Shown piece after piece: positions 12,208 through 24,800 of a stretch of 64,000 bases of DNA. This DNA is from Solen grandis. Lineage: Eukaryota; Mollusca; Bivalvia; Adapedonta; Solenidae. Numbering within the stretch: the stretch's first letter is position 1; each line of letters opens with the position of its first letter. The DNA lies in assembly GCA_021229015.1 (NCBI GenBank), contig CM037781.1, positions 65,492,035-65,556,034 on the forward strand, given 5' to 3'. Under the pieces are notes generated by a model. It was not told the origin of the DNA. It was given only the letters and a program-made list of their open reading frames with translations, and ran no database searches. The position numbers and the translations under genes are program-made.

Positions 12208-13413
12208 CAAGAGCACCACATGCGGGTGCCAACCCTCGTCTGTTTTTGCCAACGTCGCACATTTTTGTTAACCACATACCCTTTAAATTTGACTTTTGAC
12301 CTTGAAGGATGACCTTGACCTATGCATGAATAGAAATGTACACAACAAAAAGATGTAAAATATGAAAACAAAAAATCACAATTGCTAATCCACTGAGTTT
12401 TTGATAAGTAACATAAAACTGTAAAATTTTAAGACATTAAAAAAAAAAAAATTGTTCTTTTTTATCTGCCTAAAGATCATGACCAAAATCACACCTGCAC
12501 AGGTTCATATGATGACAAACCAGTAAACAAAGTTTTAAAAAAAAAAAAAAAATATTGAAAAATGACAAAAAAATATCTATTATAAAATTTGTCCAAAGTT
12601 ATGGCAAAATAAGGTCAAAGGTCAAGGTTGATATATAAAATATTGAGGCATATCTAAACCATTGTCATGATGAATATGCATACCAAATATAAAAGATGTG
12701 TCAAATAGTAAATAGTTATGGCCAATGTACTTCAAAAATAGGTCAAAGTTAAAAGGTCAAGGTCAAAGACCAAAAGTGTAACCTTGATGGAAAGGTCTTG
12801 CCACAAGGAATTCACATGTGAAATATCAGTGCCTTGTTGGTAACGGTTCTGGAATGACGGGCATTTTAAAGTTTTCAGAAGTTACAGCAAGTATAGGTCA
12901 AAGGTCAAGGTCAATAGATGAAATATTAAGGTATACCTGAATAGTCCTTGCAAAGATGAATATGCATACCAAAAATATAAGTTGCATGTCACATAGTAAA
13001 AAGTAATGGCCAACCTTAAAAGTTTCTTGTGAAACATTTCAAAAATAGGTTAAAGGTCAAGGTCAAAAGTCCAAAAGTGTAACATTGATGGAAAGGTCTT
13101 GCTACAAGGAATTCACATGTGAAATATCAGTGCCCATTTGGTAACGGTTCTGAAATGACAGGCATTTTAAGGTTTTCAAGATACAGCAAAAATAGGTCAA
13201 TGGTCAAGGTCAATAGGTGAAAAATTACATATGCCTAGATAGGCCTTGTCCAGATGAATATGCAGACCAAAAATGAAAGCTGTATATGAAATAGTAGAGA
13301 AGTTATGGCCAACGTTAAGATTCCGGACGACACCTGACGACGAGGAAAACGCGGACGCTAGAGTTATGACAATAGCTCCTATTTTTTTCTTCAAAAAACA
13401 GGCAAGCTAAAAA
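12206..13413 (+). mobile_element. Family C element, near complete
   Basis: The 5' end is AACAAGAG plus the hairpin GCACC-ACATGC-GGGTGC. A subterminal CTCGTCTGTTTTTG is answered at the 3' end by AAAACAGGCAAGCTAAAAA. The interior has about three diverged units of roughly 290 bp, marked by GAATATGCA(T/G)ACCAAA near 12670, 12958 and 13257 and by repeated GGTCAAGGTCAA. It is non-coding. Confidence 0.8.
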
Positions 13414-15693
13414 TTGCTTCAGCAGCTGACACTTGTGTTCCAAGGAACAATCGTGTTCTTTCTTATTACTATCAGAATAAAAACATGCCGCTGGTTTGAA
13501 AGTATCATATAATATGAAACACACTGTATGTCTTGTTTTCATAAGATACCCCACTTCCCCTCCCCCAGTATCAATAAGCTACCCTGTTGTCTCTACATCT
13601 GACAATGCTATTTTAAGAAGGTCAATCTGAAATTCATAACTGATACAACCCTCTCAATGGTAAACTTTATTATATCATGTTCTCATGCAAATAATAACAT
13701 GTGATCTCCCATCTTTCAACAGTTGATTTGAGCTACTTAGTACTGCATACATTACACTCAACACAGTTAGACTGCAAAGCTGGTAAATACTTCCACATCA
13801 AATCATCTCATCTTGTCAATCAAAAGATTATAAACAAATTTATTTCAAGTATGAAATCTTTCATATTAGCACTTCAGCAAACTGTTGACTATATGATATA
13901 AAACATTACTTTATAAACGGTTTAAAATTCATTTGATGTATGTGAAAATGAAGTAATGCATTTCACATCAAACAAATTCCTAGTCAAATTTGGATAAATC
14001 AAAGGTATTTGGTTGCACATACACAAATTATTGATTTAACAAATATTGTTTACAAAACATTCAAAAAAAGGAAAATAAGATCTCATTAAAAAAATCACTG
14101 AAAAAAAACTACTACCAAACTTATAAGGCTTTAAATTGATTTTAAAGATTACAAATCATACACTGAACTGATCTGAATGGCATGTTATGTTTTAAAGTGC
14201 ATATGCAAATTTCTTAGTGGCACTTCTTATCACAAAAGGGTCAGATGGCACTAAGACTATTTAAACAAAAAATCTGTTTCAGGCAGCCTGACTGACCCTT
14301 CTTAGTGAAAACTGCCAACCCTAAAGATTTAAGCAGCCATTTTGGGACTGCAATTTTCAGTTTTTCATTTTCTGTTATGGCTAGAATTTTAAAAAAATAA
14401 TAAAATTAGAAAAATGAGACCCTTGCCCAAAGCACATTTTTTTTTTTTTTTTTTTTTTTTTGTGAATGGGGTGGGGGGGACCCTAACATACTCACCTGGG
14501 TACTTTCAGCCAATTAAAACATTATAGATCACTTTGGAATAAACTGTGGCCATATACAAGAATTTACAATCTGATAATGTTGTCAACCAGCCCCTAGCCC
14601 CAGAAGCCTCATTTTGAAAAGGGCCTTTCTTTTTTCTGTAAATCTTAATATGAACAATAAAAAGTTCCTCATGTTATACAAGGTAAACTTTTGTTTCAGC
14701 AGTTTTGGTTAAGGGCCAACAGGTGGTCATATGTACCAAATGTAACCAACTTCTGACCACTACTTTCTGAAAAAAAATGTATTTCAAAATATTTCTCTTA
14801 GTTGCCACGGAAACAAGTGGTGTGCATAGACAGAGTTCTTTTTTGCAACTTTGGAGAGTAATCCTTCATATAAGTATTTTTGTGCTAGGTTTTATCAAAT
14901 TCTTCCATTTTATTAAAAGCCATTTGTTGCAAACATTCACCTAGAGCACATGCTTAAAATTAAATTAACTATAGAAAATTATTTTCTTAACTTCCTTACA
15001 TTTCATTATGTTTGTTTCACTTCAATGTGAACGGTTAAGCCATTTTCAGATGCAAGTAATTTTCATGGTGGATGACAACTAGAAAAAAATGGACAGTACC
15101 TAAGACATTATAGTTGCATACAAAGTTACATATTGATACAGCTACTACGGTAATTACATTTTAATAATTCAAAAACAAGAGATAATTATGCCCCCCTATT
15201 CATATGCCCTTTTAACGATTACATTTGACACTACTATTTTGTACTTCAAATTTGGCCATATATTTATCTGAGGGAAATTATTAATAACTCGAAAGGGGAG
15301 GGAGATAATAATGATAACTTTATTGGTGATTGATCTGCTTTAACTTCAAGATCTATTTTCCAATTAAATAAACATCAGAACCTTACATAAGTTTGAATTG
15401 TAATATATTAGGAACAACCTCTGACAAAGCAAACAATCAAATTGCATCAAAGTTTTTAAGGAAGTGCCCCCACTTGAAAAAAATATTACAAATCTTCCAA
15501 ACCCATTTCCCCACAACCAAAAAGCAATATCAATGGTCTGGATTCAGCTGCAGCATTAATGAGCCAGGTAGAGAGAGTCAGTGGATAACTTGTTTTATTC
15601 TTCCTAGCAGGGGCATAGATCACCTTACAGCTTATCTCAAATGGCTACAAACATGCGAATAATTTACAATGGTGTAGGAGTAGTGAGCGAACA
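13414..15693. other. Non-coding region downstream of eIF3J; possible 3' UTR
   Basis: No other gene is recognised. Read on the minus strand, AATAAA hexamers occur at 15594-15599 and 15319-15324, about 95 and 370 bases past the eIF3J stop; either could be a polyadenylation signal, though AATAAA is common by chance here. A poly-T run lies at about 14440-14461. Another AACAAGAG start, leading into ATAATTATGCCCCC, is at 15175. Confidence 0.35.
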
Positions 15694-15828
15694 TTAAATG
15701 AAGTCATCGTCGTAGTACGAATCATCGTAATCCCCCTGCCCTGCCACCGCCAGATCATTGAAGTCTGTGTCCCGTTCTGTCTTCACCGTTCCTTTCACTT
15801 TGCCTTTTTTCTTTTTCTTGTCTAGCTC
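15694..15828 (-). CDS. EIF3J: eIF3J last coding exon
   Basis: 45 codons including the TAA at 15694-15696. The acceptor is CATAACAG before 15828. It encodes ELDKKKKKGKVKGTVK, then an acidic end with DYDDSYYDDDFI, matching the lysine-rich stretch and acidic/aromatic C-terminus of animal eIF3j. Phase 0 at entry. Confidence 0.95.
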   Translation of the reverse strand, partial: ELDKKKKKGKVKGTVKTERDTDFNDLAVAGQGDYDDSYYDDDFI

Positions 15829-18800
15829 CTGTTATGAAACAAAACAGAAAAATCAAGACAAACTTCTTAAATTTTATAAACAGTGTTTCTACTATATGCC
15901 TTCTTCAGAATTCAAAACTAGCTGACCCCCTGGAGGCCTCATATTCTAAAGGATTAACTATACTTAAGTAATCATGTTAAAGAGCCATGAGGTGACCAAT
16001 TATGCCCAATGAAATTAATTTCTTACGATTAAATAATTTTCTTCTTCTTTTTTTTTCCAAACAGAATATAATTAAAAGGAAACTAGCCAATTCCAATGGG
16101 GCCTCATTTCTGTAAAGAATCAACTTTATTTTAGCAATTATGGTAGAGGGCCACCAGGTGACTATTTGTGGCCGATGAATTAACAAGAGGGCTATGATGG
16201 CCCTGAATCACTCACCTGAGAAACATTATCCTCAATGCTAATTATTGTATTACGAGTCATACTGAATACATAATCCATGCAGAAGTACAGCAAGATCATC
16301 TAAATTCAACACAAAAACTGTACCTGCCATCCAAACTTTGGGGGTCATAGCTCTAATAAGTCTATATAAAATTGAGTGACCCATGGGGCAGGGTCAATTT
16401 TGACACCAGGGTCATGATTTACAAGTAAACATCTTAACTTCAGACTTTGAGAAGATCCTATACAAGTCTATATAAGATCAAGGCACCCCTGGGGCGGGGC
16501 CAATTTTGACCCAAGGGCCATGATTTAAACAAACTTGGTAGAGGTCTACTAGGCCATGTCTCACACCAAATATGTAAACTCTAGGCCTTGTGGTTTCTGA
16601 CAGGATGTTGTAGTTGTATTGGGGTTTAACTTTGCTGCGATAGTATTTCAATCATATAGCGACGTCCAGCTAATTACAGGTGAAGGAAGACCCTGAGTAC
16701 AAAGAGGTACCCGGGTAGAACCACCGACCTACCGCAAGCCAGCTGGAAGGCTTCCTCACATGAAAAATCCGAAGTCCCTACCGGGATTCGAACCCACAGC
16801 GGTGAGGGGCTGAGAGATTTGTAGTCCACGACTGTAACCGCTCTGCCACGGCAGCCCCAAATTTTTTTTCTGACAGGAAGATTTTCCTAGTTTTTCCTAT
16901 TTAAGTCTATGTCAAATCAAATGACTCCTGGGGCGGGACAAATTTTGACAGTTTTGATTTGGACAAACTTGGTAAAGGTCCTTAAGACAATGCCACACAT
17001 AAAATATCTAAGCTCTAGGCCTTGTGGTTTTGGAGAAAAAGATTTTTAAAGATTTCACTTTGAAAATCTATTTTTAGCTCCTGTGACCCACATATGCAAC
17101 AGACCAGAACCATTTGAACAACTTTGGTAGAGCTTCATGCAAGGAACATCCCAGGCAATTTTCATCAAATTTGACCAAGTGGTTTAGGAGATGTTGTTTA
17201 AAGAAATTTGTTAATGCCGGACTCACGCACACACAGACGAAAGACACAGATGCCGGACAAAAGGCAATCCCAATAGCTCACCATGAGCATTTGTGCTCAG
17301 GTGAGCTAAAAATGAGAATTTTTTAAAATAAAATTGTGTTGGTTGCCATGGCACCCATATTTCTGCATAGATCATGTTTATTTTAGCAACTTTTGTGAAG
17401 GGCCACCCAAGGATAATTCATGCTAAATTTCATTAATATCTACCCTGTTGGTTCAGAGGAGACATCTTTTATAGCAAATTGTTGATGACGGGCAAGACAT
17501 GATTGATGAAAGATGCTGCGTGATCAGACAGCTCACCTTGAGCATGTTGGTACTCTGGTGAGCTAAAAAAGAGCACTGCATGCGGGTGCCAATGCTCGTC
17601 TGTTTTTGCCAACCTTTCATATTTTTGTTAAACATTTAAAAAACTTGACCTTGAAAATCACAAATAAAACTGTAAGCCTTTAAATGCAAAGTTAAAGTAC
17701 CCTACCCTTTAGATTTGACCATTGACCTTGAAGGATGACCTTGACCTATGCATGGAATAGATTGTATACAACACAAAGATGTAAAATTTGTAAACAACTT
17801 AAAAAAGATTTAAAAAAAAAAAAAAATCTTTTTTATCTGCCAAAAGATCATGACCAAAATCACACTTGCTCAGGTTCATATGATGACAAACCAGTATACT
17901 TGTTTTTTTTGTTTTTTTTTTAAAAAAACATTGAAAATGACAAAGAAATATCTATTATAAAACTTGTCCAAAGTTATGGCAAAATAAGGTCAAAGGTTAA
18001 GGTCGATAGATGGAATGTTGAGGTATATCTGAATAACCCTTGTCAAGAAGAATATGCATACCAAATATAACAGATGTATGTCAAATAGTACCAAGGGTCA
18101 GGACTGCCACAAAATACGCCCATCACAGTATGGGGAATCTCAGAAATAGCTCAGAGAAACAAGCTATTGTCTCCTAAATCCCATTAGTTAATGAATGTTA
18201 CTTATTAAAACAATCATGTTGAAACATTTCCATTCATTTGAAGGAAAATGTCTCTTTTGACTTATTCAAGTGTTCAAGTCCAAATTACATGATTTTGCTA
18301 GGTATTGAACTTTGAAAAGAAATGGGCAAACTGTATTGAAGTTAGAGCCCAGACAATCACAATTTCAAGTATTTTGTGTATGTCAAGGGCCATAACTTTT
18401 AAGTCTTTCACGCGATAATGCTGGATATCGAACTCTTCCGTGATATTATGGCCATGCACATGAGTGAAAAGTTTGTAAAGGATTGGGCTAACGGTATTGA
18501 AGTTAGAGCCTGGACAATCGCAATTTCAAGTATTTTGTGTACGTCAAGGGCCATAACTTCTAAGTCATTCACGCGATAATGCTGGGTATCGAACTCATCC
18601 GAGATATTATGGCCATGCACATGTGTGGAAAGTTTGAAAAGGATTGGGCAAACGGTATTGAAGTTAGAGCCCGGACAACAAATGTTCCACACCTGCCCGC
18701 CCGCCGTGAGTGTTCACATAATACGCCCCATCTTAAGATGGGCATATAAAAAGTTATGGCCAAGGTAAAATGTTTTGTTAAATACTTCAAAAATAGGTCA

Positions 18801-21800
18801 AAGTTCAAAGGTCAAGGTCAAAAGTTCAAAAGTATTACATTGATGAAAAGGTCTTGCAACAAAGAATTCCCATGTGAAATGTCAGTGCCCTGTTGGTAAC
18901 AATTCTGAATTGACAGGCATTTAAAAGTTTTCAGAAGTTACAGCAAATATAGGTCAAAGGTCAAGGTCGATAGAGGAAATGTGGTATATCTGAATAGCCC
19001 TTAGAAAGATGAATATGCATTACAAAAATAAAAGTTGTATGTCAAATAGTAAAGAAGTTATGGCAAACAAAGTTTTTTTGTTAAACATTTCAAATATAGG
19101 TCAAAGTTCAAAGCAGTCAAAAGTCCAAAAGTGTAATATTGCTTGAAAGGTCTAGCCACAAGGAATTCACATGTGAAATATTAGTACCCTGCTGGTAACA
19201 GTTCTGAAATGACAGGCATTTTAAAGTTTTCAGAAGTTACAGCAAAAAATAGGTCAAAGATCAAGATCAAGGTCAAGGTCAATAGGTGACAAATTTGCAT
19301 ATGTCTGGATAGGTTTTGTCAAAATGAATATGCATACCAAAAAAGAAAGTTGCATATGGAATAGTAGAGAAGTTATGGCCAACGTTAAGATTCCGGACGA
19401 TGATGCCGGACGATGATGCCTGACGATGATGACAACACGGACGCCGGAGTTACAATAGCTCATATTTTTTTCTTCGAAAAACAGACAAGCTAAAAAACTG
19501 AAACTGATGCTAAAGGTGATTAATAATGTCACATCCCACCTTTCTTAATATAATGTGAGTAGAGGTCAGGGTCAGATGTGACAAGCATGAACTTTATATA
19601 GCCCACAAGTCTGTGAAGAGGGGGCATAAAAACAACAGTAGTGTGTTTCACTGCTTGTTCAGTTAGAGAAAAAAGGAATCACAAACAGTAGCAAAACTGA
19701 AATGCTTAAGTATAAACACTGGATGTCTAACCTTGAATCCATTTAAACAAACCTATAACCCCCCCCCACACACACACACACACACCCTCACACACACACA
19801 CTGCTTTTTCACAGAAAAGAAAGCATTGGGCATATCACCAGTGTCCCTGAATGCAATCACAAGATACCTGAATGCAATCACAATATAATCATGAAATAAA
19901 GGGAGACAATACAAAATCAAGTTAGCAACTTCTTGCCATCTATTCATATTTAACCCTTGACTTCATGAATATTCATGTTCAAATTTATGATTTGATGAAT
20001 ATTGATAAATCTAAATGATTTTTTAAATAATAGATTTTTCTTTGCAACAGATAACTGAGCTACGATATTGTACGTGAAAACAGTGGAGAACCGGAGAGTG
20101 TCGACAAGAATGTATACATATCATATATACACAATATACAGTCTATTCACGATGGAACGAAATGCGATGGAGCGAAATGACGGTGTAATGCGAAGTAATT
20201 GCCAGGTCCCGGCAATATTTGTTCTTTATTCAATGTAGAAAAGATGCAATGGAACGAATAGGATGGAACGAAAGATGCACTGGAGCAAAGTATGTATGTG
20301 GTCCGATTTGCTAATTAACAACAGATTAATGACGCGCTTGAACGAAGTGTCGGTCAGTTTTCACACCTACCCAAGTGACACCTGTCGCTTACATGCGTCC
20401 GCCATTATATTGTCTGTAATCAGCCTATTAGCACGCCATCCATGACGTTAATTGTTGCAAACTGACATGAAGCTTACAAGTGAGTTTGTTTGTTTGTTAC
20501 AAAGATTAAGGAGTGATTTTATGTCAAAACTTAATAAGCAGCAGTATAAATATTGGTCTTCAGGTCTGACTTGTCATTCCATTCTACTTCATGTTAATAC
20601 GAACATATAAATCTAAGACTACTACAAATACAATTTCATTGAATATCTAATAGCAATATTCTGAGTAATTCAGTGAAGGACCCAGTTTACCTGGGGGAAT
20701 AACTGGATCAGAATTTTATTAGATATTTTTTCCTAGTAACCTTGTGAAGGGCCCGGGTCATCCGGGAGGATAACAGGGTAGGACTACTTTATGAGATTGA
20801 CTATGGTATGATATATGTTATACATATGTATGATTTGTGACATGTTTTTATAATAGTTACTGTTCTTGTGTTCGCTTTGTATAAGTCACTTGTTCGATAT
20901 CTCATGTTCATGTTGTACCTATGTACGTTTGTCCAAACAAACATGACTTATTAAAAATATTTACATTTGTACTGCAGAACGCCTTTTTTATTTATCAATA
21001 TCATCGTATAAAAATAAAAAATATAGAGAATCAAATAATGAAACAACATCACACTAAACATATTACGACACTTAATCTTTACGACAGTACATGGTCTTCG
21101 GCAATACATACTAAAACACAACATAAACAAACGAGTGAGCACATACATAAAGGGATTCTCAATCGTCAATATGAAAGATGCGATGGAACGAAATACGCGA
21201 TGGAACGAAATAAATGCGTTTCCCGGGGCTACTTCGTACCATCGCGAATGGACTGTAGCCATGAAGAAGTGAGTTTATTCACCTAATAATATATCATAAA
21301 ATAAGCAGGTGTCTTCAATAACAAACACCTGTGCCAATTTACCAAGAAATATTAGTACATCAATTATTTATCAATTTGTTGAATTGTTTTCTTTGTTAAA
21401 CAACAAAGGAATTAATACATGAAACTAAAGAGTCAGCAAAATTTCAAAGACATATGCACCTGCAAGATATGGTAACCATAGGCATCTATGATGCTTTGAA
21501 GATCTAAGAAGAAAGAGTACACACAATTCCAGGACAATTGAGAATTATTTAAGATATTATAACAAAGGGAAGCTTTGCAAAATGAATTAAAAAAAAAATG
21601 AAGGCTTTATCATATATTGGTGCTTATTAGGCTAGGAAATTGCCATTTTTCATCATGTCATTTTCTTTTGCCTACACTGTAAGCTCCATATCAAACAGCT
21701 ACTGAAAGAGCTAAGGATAAGATGGATTTTCTATGCACATATTTTTAATCTTTTGCATATGTTATAATTACGTCACATGTCGGATGTTGCATAACCCTAA

Positions 21801-24800
21801 TATAATACAAAAACGTTGCCGTTCTTTTATCATTTTAACCATGATATGCAGGATTAGCTGAGTAGAACCAGTTTTTTTTTTCTTCTCATGTTAATGTTCC
21901 TACAAACACACTTTGTCCAAAAGTTAGTGTCATGCCCATATTACTATTTCGAAGAAAGTTTGCTATTTACCTTCTGTATCCGCTGCTTCTCATGATATAT
22001 GGAGCTGGCTGTGGTGCTGATCTTTTTTACTTCGTCCACACTACCTGTAAACAGACCAGGACACGTGTGTTACAGATTATGCAACATTATCCGCACATGC
22101 CAGGCTCACTGTAACACTAACATCATTGCAATTCACTGACACTTAGTGACTTGTGGGATATCCAGGGTTAAACCAATTGCCATCAAAAATCATCCATTAA
22201 AATTGGTTGTTTATATGTAATAATTTAAATTTTGAGTGTCCAAAATCCCCCTTGATCCCCAGCCAAATCTGCTGTTGTTAAAAAACATTTTGTTGATTTA
22301 TTTTAAGAAAACACTAGATACACTACAGTTTCATTTTGGCGTGATCATACTATTTGGAAGAGAGCTTATTGGTCTAATTAATAGAAGATGAATGACTGTA
22401 TACATCCTTGTTTTTGATGTTAGAATAGAAATTCTTGTTTGATTTAAAAGTCCCAGAAAATACTCTTATCCATTTGGCCGGAAGAAAGTGTAAATATAAA
22501 ACTTCATGTATAAAACATTGAAATCTATGTTAAATAAATAAAATTAAAACTTTTACACAAATAAATAATTTTTATTTTTAAAGAATCATGTGTGTGTGTG
22601 TATATAAAGTAAATAAATATATATATATATAAATGGATAATGGTATGTGTATGTTTTTTAATGCACAATGAAAATTGAGGAACATTTTAAAAACAAGAGT
22701 GACAGTAATGCCACAATATACGCCACCACAAAATATAAAGACCAAGAGGGGTCTTTTAATTATTGCTTTTAACATTTCTGTAAGCATAAGCTCATAATGA
22801 AGTCTGTAAGACCAATTAATTTAGCTGAACAGAGATAGAACCCTAAAAATGCTCCCAATATAACAGTAGGTCAAATAGCAGTATCAATATGAATCCTTTT
22901 TTCTTTCTCCGCATAACTCTTGCAAATCACGGTACAGAAAATCCTGCTTATGCACTTTTACCTGTTTAGAAACTTGAGTTTTGTTTTCAGGAGACCATGT
23001 TTAGAAAGGCATAACTATTGCAAATATTGATGAACATCAAAATCCCTGCTTTGTGCATATCTACCAAGTAAAGTTATGACATTGCCCAAGTTTTGAAAAG
23101 ATTAGGTCAGAAACATACGAGAAATTGCATTCACAAAGCTGAAATATCAATCAGCTAAAGAGACTAAGTTTCAAGGGACAAAAATCTTGTAAAAATCAAT
23201 GGACAGGAAAATCGCCACTTCATGCACATTTACCCATTATAGTAATGACATTGACCAAGTTTTGAAAAGATTCATTCAGAAATGTAGGAGGAGTTGCGTT
23301 CACAAGGTGGTGGTGTATTGGGGTTTACCGTCGCTGCGATAGTATTTCAATCATATAGTGACGTCCAGCTAATTACAGGTGGAGGAAGACCCTGAGTACA
23401 CAGAGGTACCCGGGTAGAACCACCGACCTACCGCAAGCCAGCTGGAAGGCTTCCTCACATGAAAAATCCGAAGTCCCTACCGGGATTCGAACCCACAGCA
23501 GTGAGGCGTTCATAAGGCTGCAATATCAATCAGCTACAGAGACTAAGTTTCAAGGGACACAAATCTTGTAAAAATCAATGGACCGGAAAATCGCCCCTTC
23601 ATGCACATCTACCCATTAAAGTAATGACATTGACCAAGTTTACGTACGGACAGACGAAGAAGATGACGCCAATATACAACCGCCTCCGGCGGCGTATAAA
23701 AATTTTTTTTTATGACTCTAAGTTTCTTATATTCCAACCTAAAAATAAGGGTCAGGACTGAGCAAAAACCAGATTTTTCATAATTAATGCTTGCTTATAT
23801 AAACATGCAATTGATTATGAAGACAAAGCAGGAATATTGGATGGGAAGCAAAAAGCATGCTGATATGATGATTATCATGCCAGAAGGAATACAGAAACAT
23901 ACACACACACAATGGCAAGATGCAGGCATAGAACTACTGATATAGCAGAGATAGAGCTTAACCCATTATCTGATACCAACACATTTTGACACATCTGAGA
24001 AACATGATTTTTGAAAACATTATGAACAAGAGCTGTCAGAGGACAGCACGCTCGACTATTCAAATGCTTGTTGGTAAATCAAATGAAATCTATTTCAATT
24101 CTTGCCCTTCACATACCCTGTACATAATAATAGTCAAAAATGATATACCTTGATAGTCTGATACCCCTTAATATTTTTATGAAGCCTAAAATCAATCCCA
24201 TACCTAGTTACTGAGACATAAGCACAATAACACTGTGCATGCAAAACTTTTATCAAAATTTCTAAGTTAAATAAGGGGCCATAACTTGTAATATATTCCA
24301 TTAAAAGTTATCCAACTTGATAGTATGATACCCCTAAATGTATTTAAGATGTTTCAAATCAATAGCATGCTTGGATACTGAGATATGAGCATGAGAGTAC
24401 CTTGCATGCAAAACTTTAACCAAAATTTTTAGGGCCCATAATTAGGGCTTTCTGCATTTCACAGAAAGACCTATTGGGTTTGTTATGTTTTTTCTTATTA
24501 TAATTATTAGGGCTTTCTGCCTCAAGCAGAAAGACCTATTGGGTTTGTTATGTTTTTTCTTCTTCTTATTATTATTATTCTACTTTTTTCTTCCTAGGTT
24601 CAAATTAAAACAGGTTACCGAGAAGGCAGCAGCATGAAATTTTAACAGTATGCACAGTGACTTTGGCGCTTTTGATTGCACCAATTTTTTTCTTCATGTG
24701 ATGTCACGTGACGTCAGGGTTCAAAAAAGCTACCAAAGCTCTACAGCCGTCATTTCTTGACCAATTTACTTACTTTTTCCACAGAATGTATGGATTGCGA

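Noticed and set aside
16782..16858. Functional tRNA genes at the tRNA-like sequences (also 40810-40904, 58680-58752, 60030-60098)
   Set aside because: They have A and B boxes but no credible cloverleaf with paired acceptor stem, and each is joined to a SINE body.
20921..21286. 121-codon frame as a gene
   Set aside because: It runs across the right end of the TA-flanked element, overlaps a similarly long antisense frame, and has no recognisable domain.
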